A program made the position numbers and the translations under genes. Shown here one piece after another: positions 1-5,300 of a DNA stretch of 8,180 bases (position 1 is the first letter of the stretch; each line of letters opens with the position of its first letter). Source of the stretch: an uncultured Lachnospiraceae bacterium (GTDB lineage: Bacteria; Bacillota; Clostridia; Lachnospirales; Lachnospiraceae); contig CAJTVK010000167.1 in assembly GCA_910579645.1 (NCBI GenBank), positions 1-8,180 on the forward strand, written 5' to 3'. Below the pieces are notes generated by a model that saw only the letters and a list, made by a program, of their open reading frames with translations, was not told the origin of the DNA and did no database searches.

Positions 1-896
1 GGGGGAAGGAATGCCAGTGCCAACGCCGCATAGCAGACAGCCGGAGTATAAATTTTTGCAAACTTCGAGATAAAATCCTCTGATTTTGATTTGCGGGAGC
101 TTGCATTTTCCACTAAATCCAAAATCTTAAAAACTGTGGATTCCCCAAACTCCTTTGTGGTCTGTATCTTCAATACACCAGTCATGCTGATACATCCACT
201 GATAACTTCATCTCCAGCCTTTGCCTCCCTCGGCAGGCTTTCCCCGGTCAATGCGCTTGTATTCAGGCTGGAAGCACCCTCAACAATAATACCGTCAATT
301 GGCACTTTTTCTCCCGGCTAGACAATAATTACGCTGCCAATCCCTACTTCATCCGGGTCTACCTGCTCTAATTTTCCATTACTCTCTACATTCGCATAAT
401 CGGGACGAATATCCATCAGGTTACTGATATTGCGGCGGCTCTTTCCGACTGCATACCCCTGAAACCATTCCCCAATCTGGTAAAACAGCATAACAGCGAT
501 AGCTTCCAGATATTCGCCATTCTCATAAATAGCCAGCGCCATTGCTCCAATCGTAGCCACTGCCATCAGAAAACTCTCGTCAAATACCTGACGGTTTTTA
601 ATCCCCTTTGTGGCTTTCCTCAGAATGTCATGTCCAATAATCAGATAGTCAGCCAGATAACACCCAAAGCGAAGCCATCTTCCTGTGGAAGGGAATAAAT
701 ATTTGTCAACCGCATCAAATATCTCTGCGGAAATAAACTGGAGTGCCAGTAAGATTCCGGCACTGATTAAAATCCGGACCATCATAACCCTTTGCTTTTT
801 TGTCATGCCATCTTTTCGTCTGCCGACAAAAATAAGAAGAACAGCAGCCATTATAATAACAACTGTAAGCAGTATGCTTATTATCAATTCCTGCAT
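1..896 (-). pseudogene. P1B-type heavy-metal ATPase (CadA/ZntA-like), partial and interrupted by an amber stop
   Basis: Membrane pump of the P1B family, expected to export divalent metal ions such as Zn, Cd or Pb. The start is taken at the ATG at 894-896, because the AAAGGAG ribosome binding site (905-911) lies just upstream; a TTG at 912-914 overlaps that site and is unlikely. The first 192 residues hold several hydrophobic segments (about residues 2-25, 42-60, 80-95, 110-125) and the family-typical stretch with FDESFLM, ATIGA and FYQIGEWFQ. A TAG at 318-320 then stops the frame. Directly beyond it, in the same frame down to base 1, the actuator domain continues: PGEKVPIDG, then TGES, then KILDLVENA. 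Relatives usually have VQPGEKVPIDG here, so the stop probably arose from CAG. No HMA domain precedes the pump; that domain is encoded by the separate gene at 1013-1231. The phosphorylation and ATP-binding domains lie beyond the window. A sequencing error cannot be excluded. Confidence 0.85.
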
Positions 897-918
897 GGTA
901 AAATCTCCTTTCAAAAAA

Positions 919-934
919 TACTTAATTATTTAAT
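919..934. promoter_or_regulatory. Putative ArsR-type operator in front of the metal ATPase
   Basis: The 12 bases TACTTAATTATT at 919-930, followed by TAAT, recur exactly in the opposite orientation at 1269-1280 inside the HMA/arsR divergent promoter region. The copy here lies about 25-40 bp upstream of the ATPase start, where a repressor would block transcription. A weak promoter with TGTCAT (952-957), a 17-bp gap and TAAATA (929-934) on the minus strand overlaps it. Assignment to the adjacent ArsR regulator is inference from the shared sequence and location. Confidence 0.55.
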
Positions 935-940
935 CGTTAT

Positions 941-992
941 GAAATAAAAATGACACCCATAAATTGCAGAAGTGCATTTTAAGGGCGTCATT
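941..992 (-). terminator. Intrinsic terminator after the HMA gene
   Basis: Read on the minus strand, AATGACGCCC (983-992) pairs with GGGTGTCATT (949-958), with one G-U pair. An inner ATGCA/TGCAAT stem extends the hairpin, and a T-rich tail TTTTTATTT (941-949) follows. It lies 21 bp past the HMA stop codon and separates that gene from the ATPase, which then needs its own promoter. Confidence 0.75.
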
Positions 993-1012
993 CCATCACT
1001 GGAAGCTACCTC

Positions 1013-1231
1013 TTAAAGGAAAATCTCGCAGTCCGGCTCCACTTTTTTACAGGCATCCAACACGTTTTTCATAACATCTTTCGGCTCCTGTCCCTCGTCA
1101 AATTCCACGATCATCTTCTGTGTCATAAAATTAACGGTTGCGCCCTGCACGCCGGCGGTCTTACGGGCTGCATCCTCCATCAGGTTGGCACAGTTGGCAC
1201 AGTCTACCTCAATCTTGTAAGTCTTTTTCAT
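1013..1231 (-). CDS. Small heavy-metal-associated (HMA) domain protein, metallochaperone-like
   Basis: A 72-residue cytosolic protein made of a single HMA ferredoxin-like domain. It begins MKKTYKIEVDCANCANLME, with the metal-binding CxxC pair at Cys11 and Cys14, followed by the typical region GVQGATVNFMTQKMIVEF and an amphipathic last helix. A further Cys lies near the C-terminus (EPDCEIFL). Length and layout match CopZ-like chaperones, or an N-terminal metal-binding domain of a P1B ATPase that exists as a separate polypeptide. The downstream ATPase lacks such a domain, so this protein may supply it in trans. The motif is CANC rather than the MTCxxC usual in copper chaperones, so the metal could be Zn or Cd rather than Cu. 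The start at 1231 follows a strong AAGGAGG site. The gene diverges from the ArsR regulator and is probably controlled by it. Confidence 0.88.
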   Translation of the reverse strand: MKKTYKIEVDCANCANLMEDAARKTAGVQGATVNFMTQKMIVEFDEGQEPKDVMKNVLDACKKVEPDCEIFL

Positions 1232-1264
1232 TGTAAAGTCCTCCTTCTTATTTCCTGTTTTATA

Positions 1265-1310
1265 ATTTAATAATTAAGTACTTGTTTAATTATTATGGTT
1301 GCAGTATAAT
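1265..1310. promoter_or_regulatory. Divergent promoter region with palindromic metal-repressor operator
   Basis: TAATAATTAA (1268-1277) and TTAATTATTA (1286-1295) form a perfect 10-bp inverted repeat around an 8-bp spacer. The rightward promoter for the arsR-type gene is strong by eye: TTGTTT (1282-1287), a 17-bp gap, then TATAAT (1305-1310). The palindrome covers its -35 box. The leftward promoter for the HMA gene is less clear; a TATAAA-like box lies at 1259-1264 on the minus strand. An operator here would repress both directions, the usual arrangement for an autoregulated ArsR/SmtB protein. Confidence 0.7.
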
Positions 1311-1350
1311 ACACAGAAAAGCACTCGTCAATATCCCTCAGGCATTCTCT

Positions 1351-1381
1351 CCCAAATGGGCAAAAAGTATTTCCATTTGGG
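1351..1381 (+). other. 9-bp inverted repeat in the 5' leader of the ArsR gene
   Basis: CCCAAATGG (1351-1359) and CCATTTGGG (1373-1381) are perfect complements around a 13-base loop. The element lies downstream of the predicted transcription start and 32 bp before the arsR start codon, so it would form a hairpin in the mRNA leader close to the ribosome binding site. No T tract follows, so it is not an intrinsic terminator on this strand. It could be an mRNA stability hairpin, a translation control element, or a second operator. Confidence 0.5.
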
Positions 1382-1413
1382 CGAAATGCAAATGAAAAAG
1401 AAAGGAAAACAAT

Positions 1414-1782
1414 ATGGAAAATATGAAACTACCACACCAGCATGGAGAGGGACCGCAAACAGAACTGATACAAAAACAGCTAAATCATGTGGATTATTTT
1501 CAAACGGTAGCCGAGGTTTTCAAGCAGCTTGGCGATACCACCAGAATCCGAATTTTCTGGCTCCTTTGCCACCAGGAAGAATGTGTCCTCAACATTTCTG
1601 CCATGTTAGATATGTCAAGCCCGGCCGTGTCCCACCACCTACGTCCATTGAAAAACAGCGGCCTGATCGTCTGCCGCCGGGAGGGAAAAGAAGTTTACTA
1701 CCGTGCCGCTGATACACAGCAGGGTCGCCTGCTGCACCAGATGATTGAGCAGGTTATGGAAATCACCTGCCCAAAATTGTGA
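1414..1782 (+). CDS. ArsR/SmtB-family metal-responsive transcriptional repressor
   Basis: A 122-residue winged-helix repressor that releases DNA when it binds metal. The core reads VFKQLGDTTRIRIFWLL (about residues 35-51), the recognition helix SSPAVSHHLRPLKNSGL (68-84) and the wing RREGKEVYYRA (88-98), all typical of the family. A cysteine (Cys57, in EECVLNIS) stands where CadC-type sensors carry ELCVCD, but the second Cys is missing. The alpha-5 ligand set of CzrA/SmtB is only partly present (Asp100, His108). The N-terminal PHQH, Cys87 and Cys119 are other possible ligands, so the metal specificity cannot be read from the sequence. The start ATG at 1414 follows an AAAGGA site. The divergent HMA gene and metal ATPase are its likely targets. 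The stop codon lies 10 bp before the next gene, so the two are probably co-transcribed. Confidence 0.9.
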   Translation: MENMKLPHQHGEGPQTELIQKQLNHVDYFQTVAEVFKQLGDTTRIRIFWLLCHQEECVLNISAMLDMSSPAVSHHLRPLKNSGLIVCRREGKEVYYRAADTQQGRLLHQMIEQVMEITCPKL

Positions 1783-1792
1783 GGTCTGCCCT

Positions 1793-2722
1793 ATGAATGA
1801 TGAACTAATAAAAATACGAAAAGATATGAAAAAACTCCAGGAAAAAAGCATAAATGAGAGCACTCCTCTTTATCCCGGTATAGAATTATGCTATCTGACA
1901 TTTTCATCTGAACCGATCTCTGTACAGCATAAAGCCATTTCACATATCATTCAGATTAACTATTGTAAAGCCGGGCAGATTATATGGGAAATGAAAAACG
2001 GGAACCGTATTTATCTGAATCCGGGTGATTTTTCCCTTCATACCATGAAAGCCTGTACGGATTCCGTGCTCAACTTCCCAAGTGGTATATACCAAGGGCT
2101 TACCATCTATATTGATTTGCAGGTAACCTCTGATAATCCACCGGAATTGTTAAGGGAAAGCAATATTTTTGAAACTGTCTTATCGGAAAAATTCTGTCAG
2201 AACGACAACCCTGTTTTCCTCGCCAGAAACGAACAGTCAGAAAATATTTTTTCTGCATTTTATGATCAGCCGGAGGAATTGAAACTGTCTTATCAGAAAG
2301 TTAAGGTCTTAGAACTGTTGCTTTATCTTTCAAAAATGAATTTCATTTCCCAAAACCGACTGACACAATATCAGCCTGAACTGATTGCATCTATCCAAAA
2401 AATCCATGACCAGCTTTTGCACCACATGGAACAACGGATTACGATAGAGGAACTTGCAAAACGATATCTCATCAATCCGACAACATTGAAAAATGCCTTT
2501 AAGTCCGTTTATGGAACTTCCCTCGCAGCACACATCAAAGAACACCGTATGGGGCAGGCGGCAAAAATGTTAAAAGAAACTAATAAAAGCATAGCAGAAA
2601 TTGCACGTGCTGTCGGCTATGACAGTCAAAGCAAGTTCACTGCAGCATTTAAAGCATATTTTAAAGTCCTACCTAAAGAATATCGTAAAAACAGTTTGGA
2701 TTCCGGTATCATACTAAAGTAA
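1793..2722 (+). CDS. AraC-family transcriptional regulator (PchR/YbtA-like architecture)
   Basis: A 309-residue regulator with a cupin-like sensing half and a C-terminal double helix-turn-helix. The N-terminal half contains INYCKAGQIIWEM, LNPGDFSLHTM and FPSGIYQGLTIYIDL, a pattern I associate with PchR-like AraC proteins of Clostridia. The DNA-binding half reads ITIEELAKRYLINPTTLKNAFKS and then SIAEIARAVGYDSQSKFTAAF, ending with the usual LPKEYRK. The start is set at ATG 1793 because GAGGT (1781-1785), overlapping the upstream stop codon, is well placed; an in-frame upstream start at 1745 would lie inside the arsR gene and lacks support. PchR-like regulators usually sit beside transporter or siderophore genes they control, and none follows here. 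Its target is therefore unknown; coupling to the metal sensor suggests, but does not show, a metal-linked role. Confidence 0.9.
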   Translation: MNDELIKIRKDMKKLQEKSINESTPLYPGIELCYLTFSSEPISVQHKAISHIIQINYCKAGQIIWEMKNGNRIYLNPGDFSLHTMKACTDSVLNFPSGIYQGLTIYIDLQVTSDNPPELLRESNIFETVLSEKFCQNDNPVFLARNEQSENIFSAFYDQPEELKLSYQKVKVLELLLYLSKMNFISQNRLTQYQPELIASIQKIHDQLLHHMEQRITIEELAKRYLINPTTLKNAFKSVYGTSLAAHIKEHRMGQAAKMLKETNKSIAEIARAVGYDSQSKFTAAFKAYFKVLPKEYRKNSLDSGIILK

Positions 2723-2891
2723 TCCTAATGGAAATAATGTAAATTTTAATCCTATGCAGGGGCAAAATGCCTTGTTTATGGGCAAAGCAACCCTCGCAAC
2801 GGAAAAAGGTTCAAAAAGTAAAAATAAAATCGCAGAATCCGTGGAAAAGTTTATTCTCCTCACACATAAACAGCTAAAATTCCTATTGCTA

Positions 2892-2922
2892 AAAATTGCA
2901 CCCAAACTCATGCTTGGGTGCA
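2892..2922 (-). terminator. Intrinsic terminator for the 2990-3325 gene
   Basis: TGCACCCAA (2897-2905) and TTGGGTGCA (2914-2922) form a perfect 9-bp stem with an 8-base loop. On the minus strand it is followed by ATTTTTAG, a usable T tract. On the plus strand it is followed only by TTGTAT, so termination of the AraC transcript there would be weaker. Confidence 0.7.
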
Positions 2923-2966
2923 TTGTATCAAATTGTGGTACGCAAGTCGGTAAGACACTATGCAGA

Positions 2967-2988
2967 CAGAATTTAGTATATAATTCTG
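2967..2988 (-). repeat. Inverted repeat just past a stop codon
   Basis: CAGAATT (2967-2973) and AATTCTG (2982-2988) are perfect 7-bp complements with an 8-base loop, immediately downstream of the stop of the minus-strand gene. There is no T tract, so it is more likely a 3'-end stability hairpin ahead of the terminator at 2892-2922 than a terminator itself. Confidence 0.4.
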
Positions 2989-2989
2989 C

Positions 2990-3325
2990 TTACTGCACAT
3001 CCATCTTCTCCACCCACTTCAGTTCCTCATTCTCCTTCAGTAGCCCTATATGGCATAGCACCTGCACACAATCCACATAGCCTTGTATATATGCCCGCAA
3101 CTCCTGTTCTGAAACAAAGTCCTCCTGACATTCTTTTATTTCCTCCAGCTTTTCCTTTTGTTCTGCTGAAAGGTTTTCCAAAAAATCATCCCACTCCTGT
3201 TCCTTTTCTTTCCAAACTTCCAATGCCTTTTCATATTCTGGAGTACGCACATAGCTTTCCCTGCTGATGCTCTCCCCGTTCAATCTGCCCAAAAACTCAG
3301 CCATTTTTACCCATACATCATTCAT
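2990..3325 (-). CDS. Small acidic helical protein of unknown function, possibly DUF6809-like
   Basis: A 111-residue soluble protein with no signal peptide or membrane segment. It is very rich in Glu and Lys, and residues about 28-75 (EYEKALEVWKEKEQEWDD, then LSAEQKEKLEEIKE) look like a helical hairpin or short coiled coil. A more hydrophobic C-terminal helix (YIQGYVDCVQVLCHIGLL) follows. The order of an RESYVRTPEY-like N-terminus, LSxEQxxxLE and a YxxGYxxxxxxL helix resembles the DUF6809 family of clostridial mobile elements as I remember it, but this is a pattern judgement. The start at 3325 follows a clear AGGAGGAA site. It is transcribed divergently from the XRE regulator across 151 bp with two 17-bp repeats, so the regulator probably controls it. 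No enzymatic function can be inferred. Confidence 0.75.
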   Translation of the reverse strand: MNDVWVKMAEFLGRLNGESISRESYVRTPEYEKALEVWKEKEQEWDDFLENLSAEQKEKLEEIKECQEDFVSEQELRAYIQGYVDCVQVLCHIGLLKENEELKWVEKMDVQ

Positions 3326-3394
3326 ACCCTGTTCCTCCTACCTCAAGATTTATTTTATATCAATTTCCTGTCATTTGTTTCATATATTTTCCCG

Positions 3395-3465
3395 CACTTC
3401 ATCTTTAGAAGTATATTATCACTCCATTTCGGTAAAATCAATTCTATACACTTCATCTTTAGAAG
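3395..3465. promoter_or_regulatory. Two 17-bp direct repeats between divergent genes, putative XRE operators
   Basis: CACTTCATCTTTAGAAG occurs exactly at 3395-3411 and again at 3449-3465, a spacing of 54 bp, about five helical turns. Each copy ends in inverted CTTC/GAAG tetranucleotides, as expected for a dimer site. The second copy lies only 11 bp before the XRE start codon and abuts its ribosome binding site (AGAAGGGA), so binding would block its own expression. Spacing by whole turns would suit cooperative binding or looping. That the adjacent XRE protein is the binder is inference. Confidence 0.65.
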
Positions 3466-3476
3466 GGAATGTATTT

Positions 3477-3731
3477 ATGAAAATTTACTGGAACGGAACC
3501 TCCAAAAACATCATTGGTTCCAAGATCAGACAGCTCCGGCAGGAAAAGGGATTATCCCAGGCCGCACTCGCAAGCCAGCTCCAGCTTCTCGGCATGGAGT
3601 GCAGTGACCTGACAATCCTGCGTATCGAGCAGGGCAGCCGCTTTGTACCCGACTACGAAGTTGCCATTCTCGCTAAATATTTTAACATATCAACCGATAC
3701 TCTGCTTGAACAAAAGGAAGCCGATTCATAG
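3477..3731 (+). CDS. XRE-family helix-turn-helix regulator
   Basis: An 84-residue protein consisting almost wholly of a Cro/C1-type HTH domain. It reads IIGSKIRQLRQEKGLSQAAL, then LTILRIEQGSRFVPDYEV and LAKYFNISTDTLL, with the recognition helix around residues 44-54. No second domain is present, so it is a minimal regulator of the kind found in integrative elements. The frame is open upstream to 3267, but the ATG at 3477 follows an AAGGGA site and gives the normal family length; the upstream extension is compositionally implausible. It is divergent from the 2990-3325 gene and convergent with parR. The paired 17-bp repeats directly upstream suggest autoregulation. The last codons form one arm of a terminator hairpin. 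Confidence 0.88.
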   Translation: MKIYWNGTSKNIIGSKIRQLRQEKGLSQAALASQLQLLGMECSDLTILRIEQGSRFVPDYEVAILAKYFNISTDTLLEQKEADS

Positions 3732-3754
3732 AAGACTGGAAAAGGCTTCCTTTT
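3712..3754. terminator. Bidirectional intrinsic terminator between XRE gene and parR
   Basis: AAAAGGAAGCC (3712-3722) and GGCTTCCTTTT (3744-3754) are perfect 11-bp complements with a 21-base loop. Because the outer bases are A on one side and T on the other, the structure has a short U tail in both directions. The left arm lies inside the last codons of the XRE gene. It would end the XRE transcript and the convergent parMR transcript. Confidence 0.75.
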
Positions 3755-3785
3755 ACGCTGTTATCATTTCCTGTTTCTGTTCATC

Positions 3786-4172
3786 CTATCCCTTAAACGC
3801 CTCCAGTGACTGTAAAATACCGCCTAACGCATCATCGTCCAGTCCTGCAAATCCATTTTCATCGGAAGTTCCTGTCCGTTCAGCCGTTTCCACTGCTCCC
3901 GCAGTAGCCATATTGCTGCCATAGGTTCCGTTCCCCCGTTCTTCCATGACCTGCAGCACAATCTTCCGGATTGCCTCATAGTCTGCCATCCTTTCAGTTC
4001 CGGATGAAACAGAAACGCCTGCCTGCCCTCCGCTCTGGTATGCAATAACCGCATCCACGATATACTGTGCCTTCCCCCGCTCCATGCCATTCAGGAACTG
4101 CGCCACCTCCACATGGGCGGGATCATGCCTGTTAAATCCTACCGTTGTCACAAACGGGTTCTTTTTCACCAT
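3786..4172 (-). CDS. parR: ParR-like centromere-binding adaptor of a type II partition system
   Basis: A 128-residue DNA-binding protein expected to bind a parC centromere and cap ParM filaments. The N-terminal part (KNPFVTTVGFNRHDP, then HVEVAQFLNGMERGKAQYIV) matches a ribbon-helix-helix fold: a short beta strand followed by two helices. A variable Gly/Ser/Thr-rich linker follows, then an acidic C-terminal helix with LDDDALGGILQSLEAF, which fits the ParM-binding tail of ParR proteins. The frame is open further upstream, inside parM, but the ATG at 4170-4172, 4 bp after the parM stop codon and behind an AAAAGGG site, gives the expected length and fold. It is the second gene of a parMR operon. 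Identification rests on context plus fold pattern, since ParR proteins share little sequence. Confidence 0.8.
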   Translation of the reverse strand: MVKKNPFVTTVGFNRHDPAHVEVAQFLNGMERGKAQYIVDAVIAYQSGGQAGVSVSSGTERMADYEAIRKIVLQVMEERGNGTYGSNMATAGAVETAERTGTSDENGFAGLDDDALGGILQSLEAFKG

Positions 4173-4176
4173 ACGG

Positions 4177-5106
4177 TTATCTGCCCTTTTTCTGGATATG
4201 GTAGAGCATACCATACCCCTTTGCATTGGCGCAGATGTCTTCCACAAAAATGCAGCGGCCAATCTTGCCGGACTGCTCCAGATATTTTTTAAGCAGCAGG
4301 GCGCCGCCGCCGATAAATACCACGCAGCCCGCTTTCAGGTCAAGCCCCCGCTCCCTGAGTGTGCCGAGGATGTCATTTACAAAGGTATTCGTCATATCCT
4401 CCACAATACGGACGACATCTTCAACAAAATCTGTCCTTTCTCCCCGTATGATCCGGTCAATGTCCGTATCGTCGATCAGGATGTCCTGCTCGGAATTGAC
4501 ACGGGAAGAAATGTCATTATACAGGCGGATGACACCCTTCTCCAGAGAGTCACAGACAGACAGGTCCGGTTTTCCTCCCCGGATCAAAAGGTAATCCAGC
4601 GTAAAGCCCCCGATGTCTACCGTGATGACCTTGTTAAATTCCGCTATTCTCTGATAGACAGTCATGGCAGCCGCATAATCCTGCGGAAAGGCGGCTGTTT
4701 CCACAATCTCAACCTGATAGTGAATACCTTTGTATGTAAACTGCTGGATGCCCCTGCCCGTAAAATAATCCTCAAACTTCCGGTACAGCGCGCCGTAATG
4801 CTTCGGCGGCAGTCCCACCGGCAACACCGCCTGAAGGAGCGTGTCCTTTGCGTTTAACATCTGCTTTTCCGCCTCCATCGCCACCGCAAACAGCGTCAGG
4901 ATAAAGAACCTGTCATCCAGCGTCTTGTCCCTCATGTAAGGTATCCGCTGCTCGGTCAGGGCATAGTAGCGCCCACTATACTGAAGGTATTCCCCCAGTG
5001 CGGGCCTGCAGTCCCCCTCCACAAAGCCGGAGGTAAATATCTTATGCTCCGTCTTCATGTTCCTGTTTCCGTGGTCAATGGGTACAATAATTTTTTGATA
5101 CATCAT
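4177..5106 (-). CDS. parM: ParM/StbA-like actin-family plasmid segregation ATPase
   Basis: A 309-residue actin-like ATPase that forms filaments and pushes sister plasmid copies apart. The actin-fold motifs are in order: phosphate-1 with PIDHGNRNMK (Asp11), phosphate-2 VTVDIGGFTLDYLLI (Asp164, Gly166, Gly167), a helical region VNDILGTL, and the adenosine-binding VVFIGGGALLLKKYL (about 262-276). There is no membrane segment. Length is in the normal range for ParM proteins. The start is the first of two adjacent ATGs (5104-5106), 8 bases after AAAGGAG. It is followed by parR with a 4-bp gap, and preceded by a repeat-bearing region with a good promoter, the classical parC-parM-parR order. It implies that the element is extrachromosomal at least part of the time. 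Confidence 0.92.
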   Translation of the reverse strand: MMYQKIIVPIDHGNRNMKTEHKIFTSGFVEGDCRPALGEYLQYSGRYYALTEQRIPYMRDKTLDDRFFILTLFAVAMEAEKQMLNAKDTLLQAVLPVGLPPKHYGALYRKFEDYFTGRGIQQFTYKGIHYQVEIVETAAFPQDYAAAMTVYQRIAEFNKVITVDIGGFTLDYLLIRGGKPDLSVCDSLEKGVIRLYNDISSRVNSEQDILIDDTDIDRIIRGERTDFVEDVVRIVEDMTNTFVNDILGTLRERGLDLKAGCVVFIGGGALLLKKYLEQSGKIGRCIFVEDICANAKGYGMLYHIQKKGR

Positions 5107-5125
5107 AGTCTCAGCTCCTTTATGT

Positions 5126-5173
5126 GGGAACTGTCAAAAAGCTCACTTTACAAGAACCTCTCCGTCAGTTCCC
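5126..5173. repeat. 8-bp inverted repeat in the parM leader
   Basis: GGGAACTG (5126-5133) and CAGTTCCC (5166-5173) are perfect complements 32 bp apart. They lie between the par promoter and the parM ribosome binding site, so they would fold in the parM leader RNA or act as a DNA site. Confidence 0.4.
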
Positions 5174-5254
5174 TATTTACTGTTTTATACGCACGGTTTA
5201 AGTAAAAGCCAACAGCGCTTTACAAAAATATTGTTTTTACTTACGTTTTACGCA
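5146..5254. repeat. Putative parC centromere with short iterated repeats
   Basis: Upstream of parM, the pentamer TTTAC occurs five times in one orientation (5147, 5176, 5219, 5236, 5247). CTTTACAA occurs exactly twice (5146-5153 and 5218-5225). AAGTAAAA (5200-5207) and TTTTACTT (5235-5242) form an 8-bp inverted repeat. GTTTTATACGCA (5182-5193) and GTTTTACGCA (5245-5254) are near copies. The par promoter lies inside the cluster. Type II parC sites usually hold several iterons around the promoter, so ParR would bind here and also repress the operon. The repeats are short and irregular, so the exact ParR unit is uncertain. Confidence 0.55.
5184..5212 (-). promoter_or_regulatory. Promoter of the parMR operon
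   Basis: On the minus strand a -35 box TTGGCT (5207-5212) is separated by 17 bp from a -10 box TATAAA (5184-5189). The spacing and boxes fit a vegetative sigma factor. It lies about 80 bp upstream of the parM start and inside the presumed centromere repeats, which would allow ParR autorepression. Confidence 0.65.
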
Positions 5255-5283
5255 AAAAAAGGACGAACCCCGTATGGAAGTCC
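5254..5283 (-). terminator. Probable intrinsic terminator after the toprim gene
   Basis: On the minus strand GGAC (5280-5283) pairs with GTCC (5261-5264), with an inner CC/GG pair, and is followed directly by seven T (5254-5260). The stem is short and interrupted, but its position 17 bp after the stop codon and the long T tract support termination before the par promoter. Confidence 0.55.
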
Positions 5284-5300
5284 GCCCTGTGTATTACTTT

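Larger units (their letters stand above)
2723..2989. other. Intergenic stretch without a supported gene
   Basis: AT-rich sequence after the AraC stop. Short open frames exist on both strands across 2714-3080, but they overlap each other, have no ribosome binding site, and one runs into the minus-strand gene. The only structured elements are two inverted repeats at 2897-2922 and 2967-2988. The stretch could be a remnant of a lost gene or element; nothing in it is recognisable with certainty. Confidence 0.4.

Noticed and set aside
2754..3080. Plus-strand 108-codon frame after the AraC gene
   Set aside because: No ribosome binding site, and its second half is antisense to the well-supported gene at 2990-3325.
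3395..3465. Repeats as a CRISPR fragment
   Set aside because: Only two 17-bp copies with a 37-bp interval, located in a promoter region; no cas genes. Operators explain them better.
4084..4857. Long plus-strand frame of 257 codons
   Set aside because: It lies antisense to parM, whose actin motifs are clear; the translated product has no domain and a shadow-like composition.
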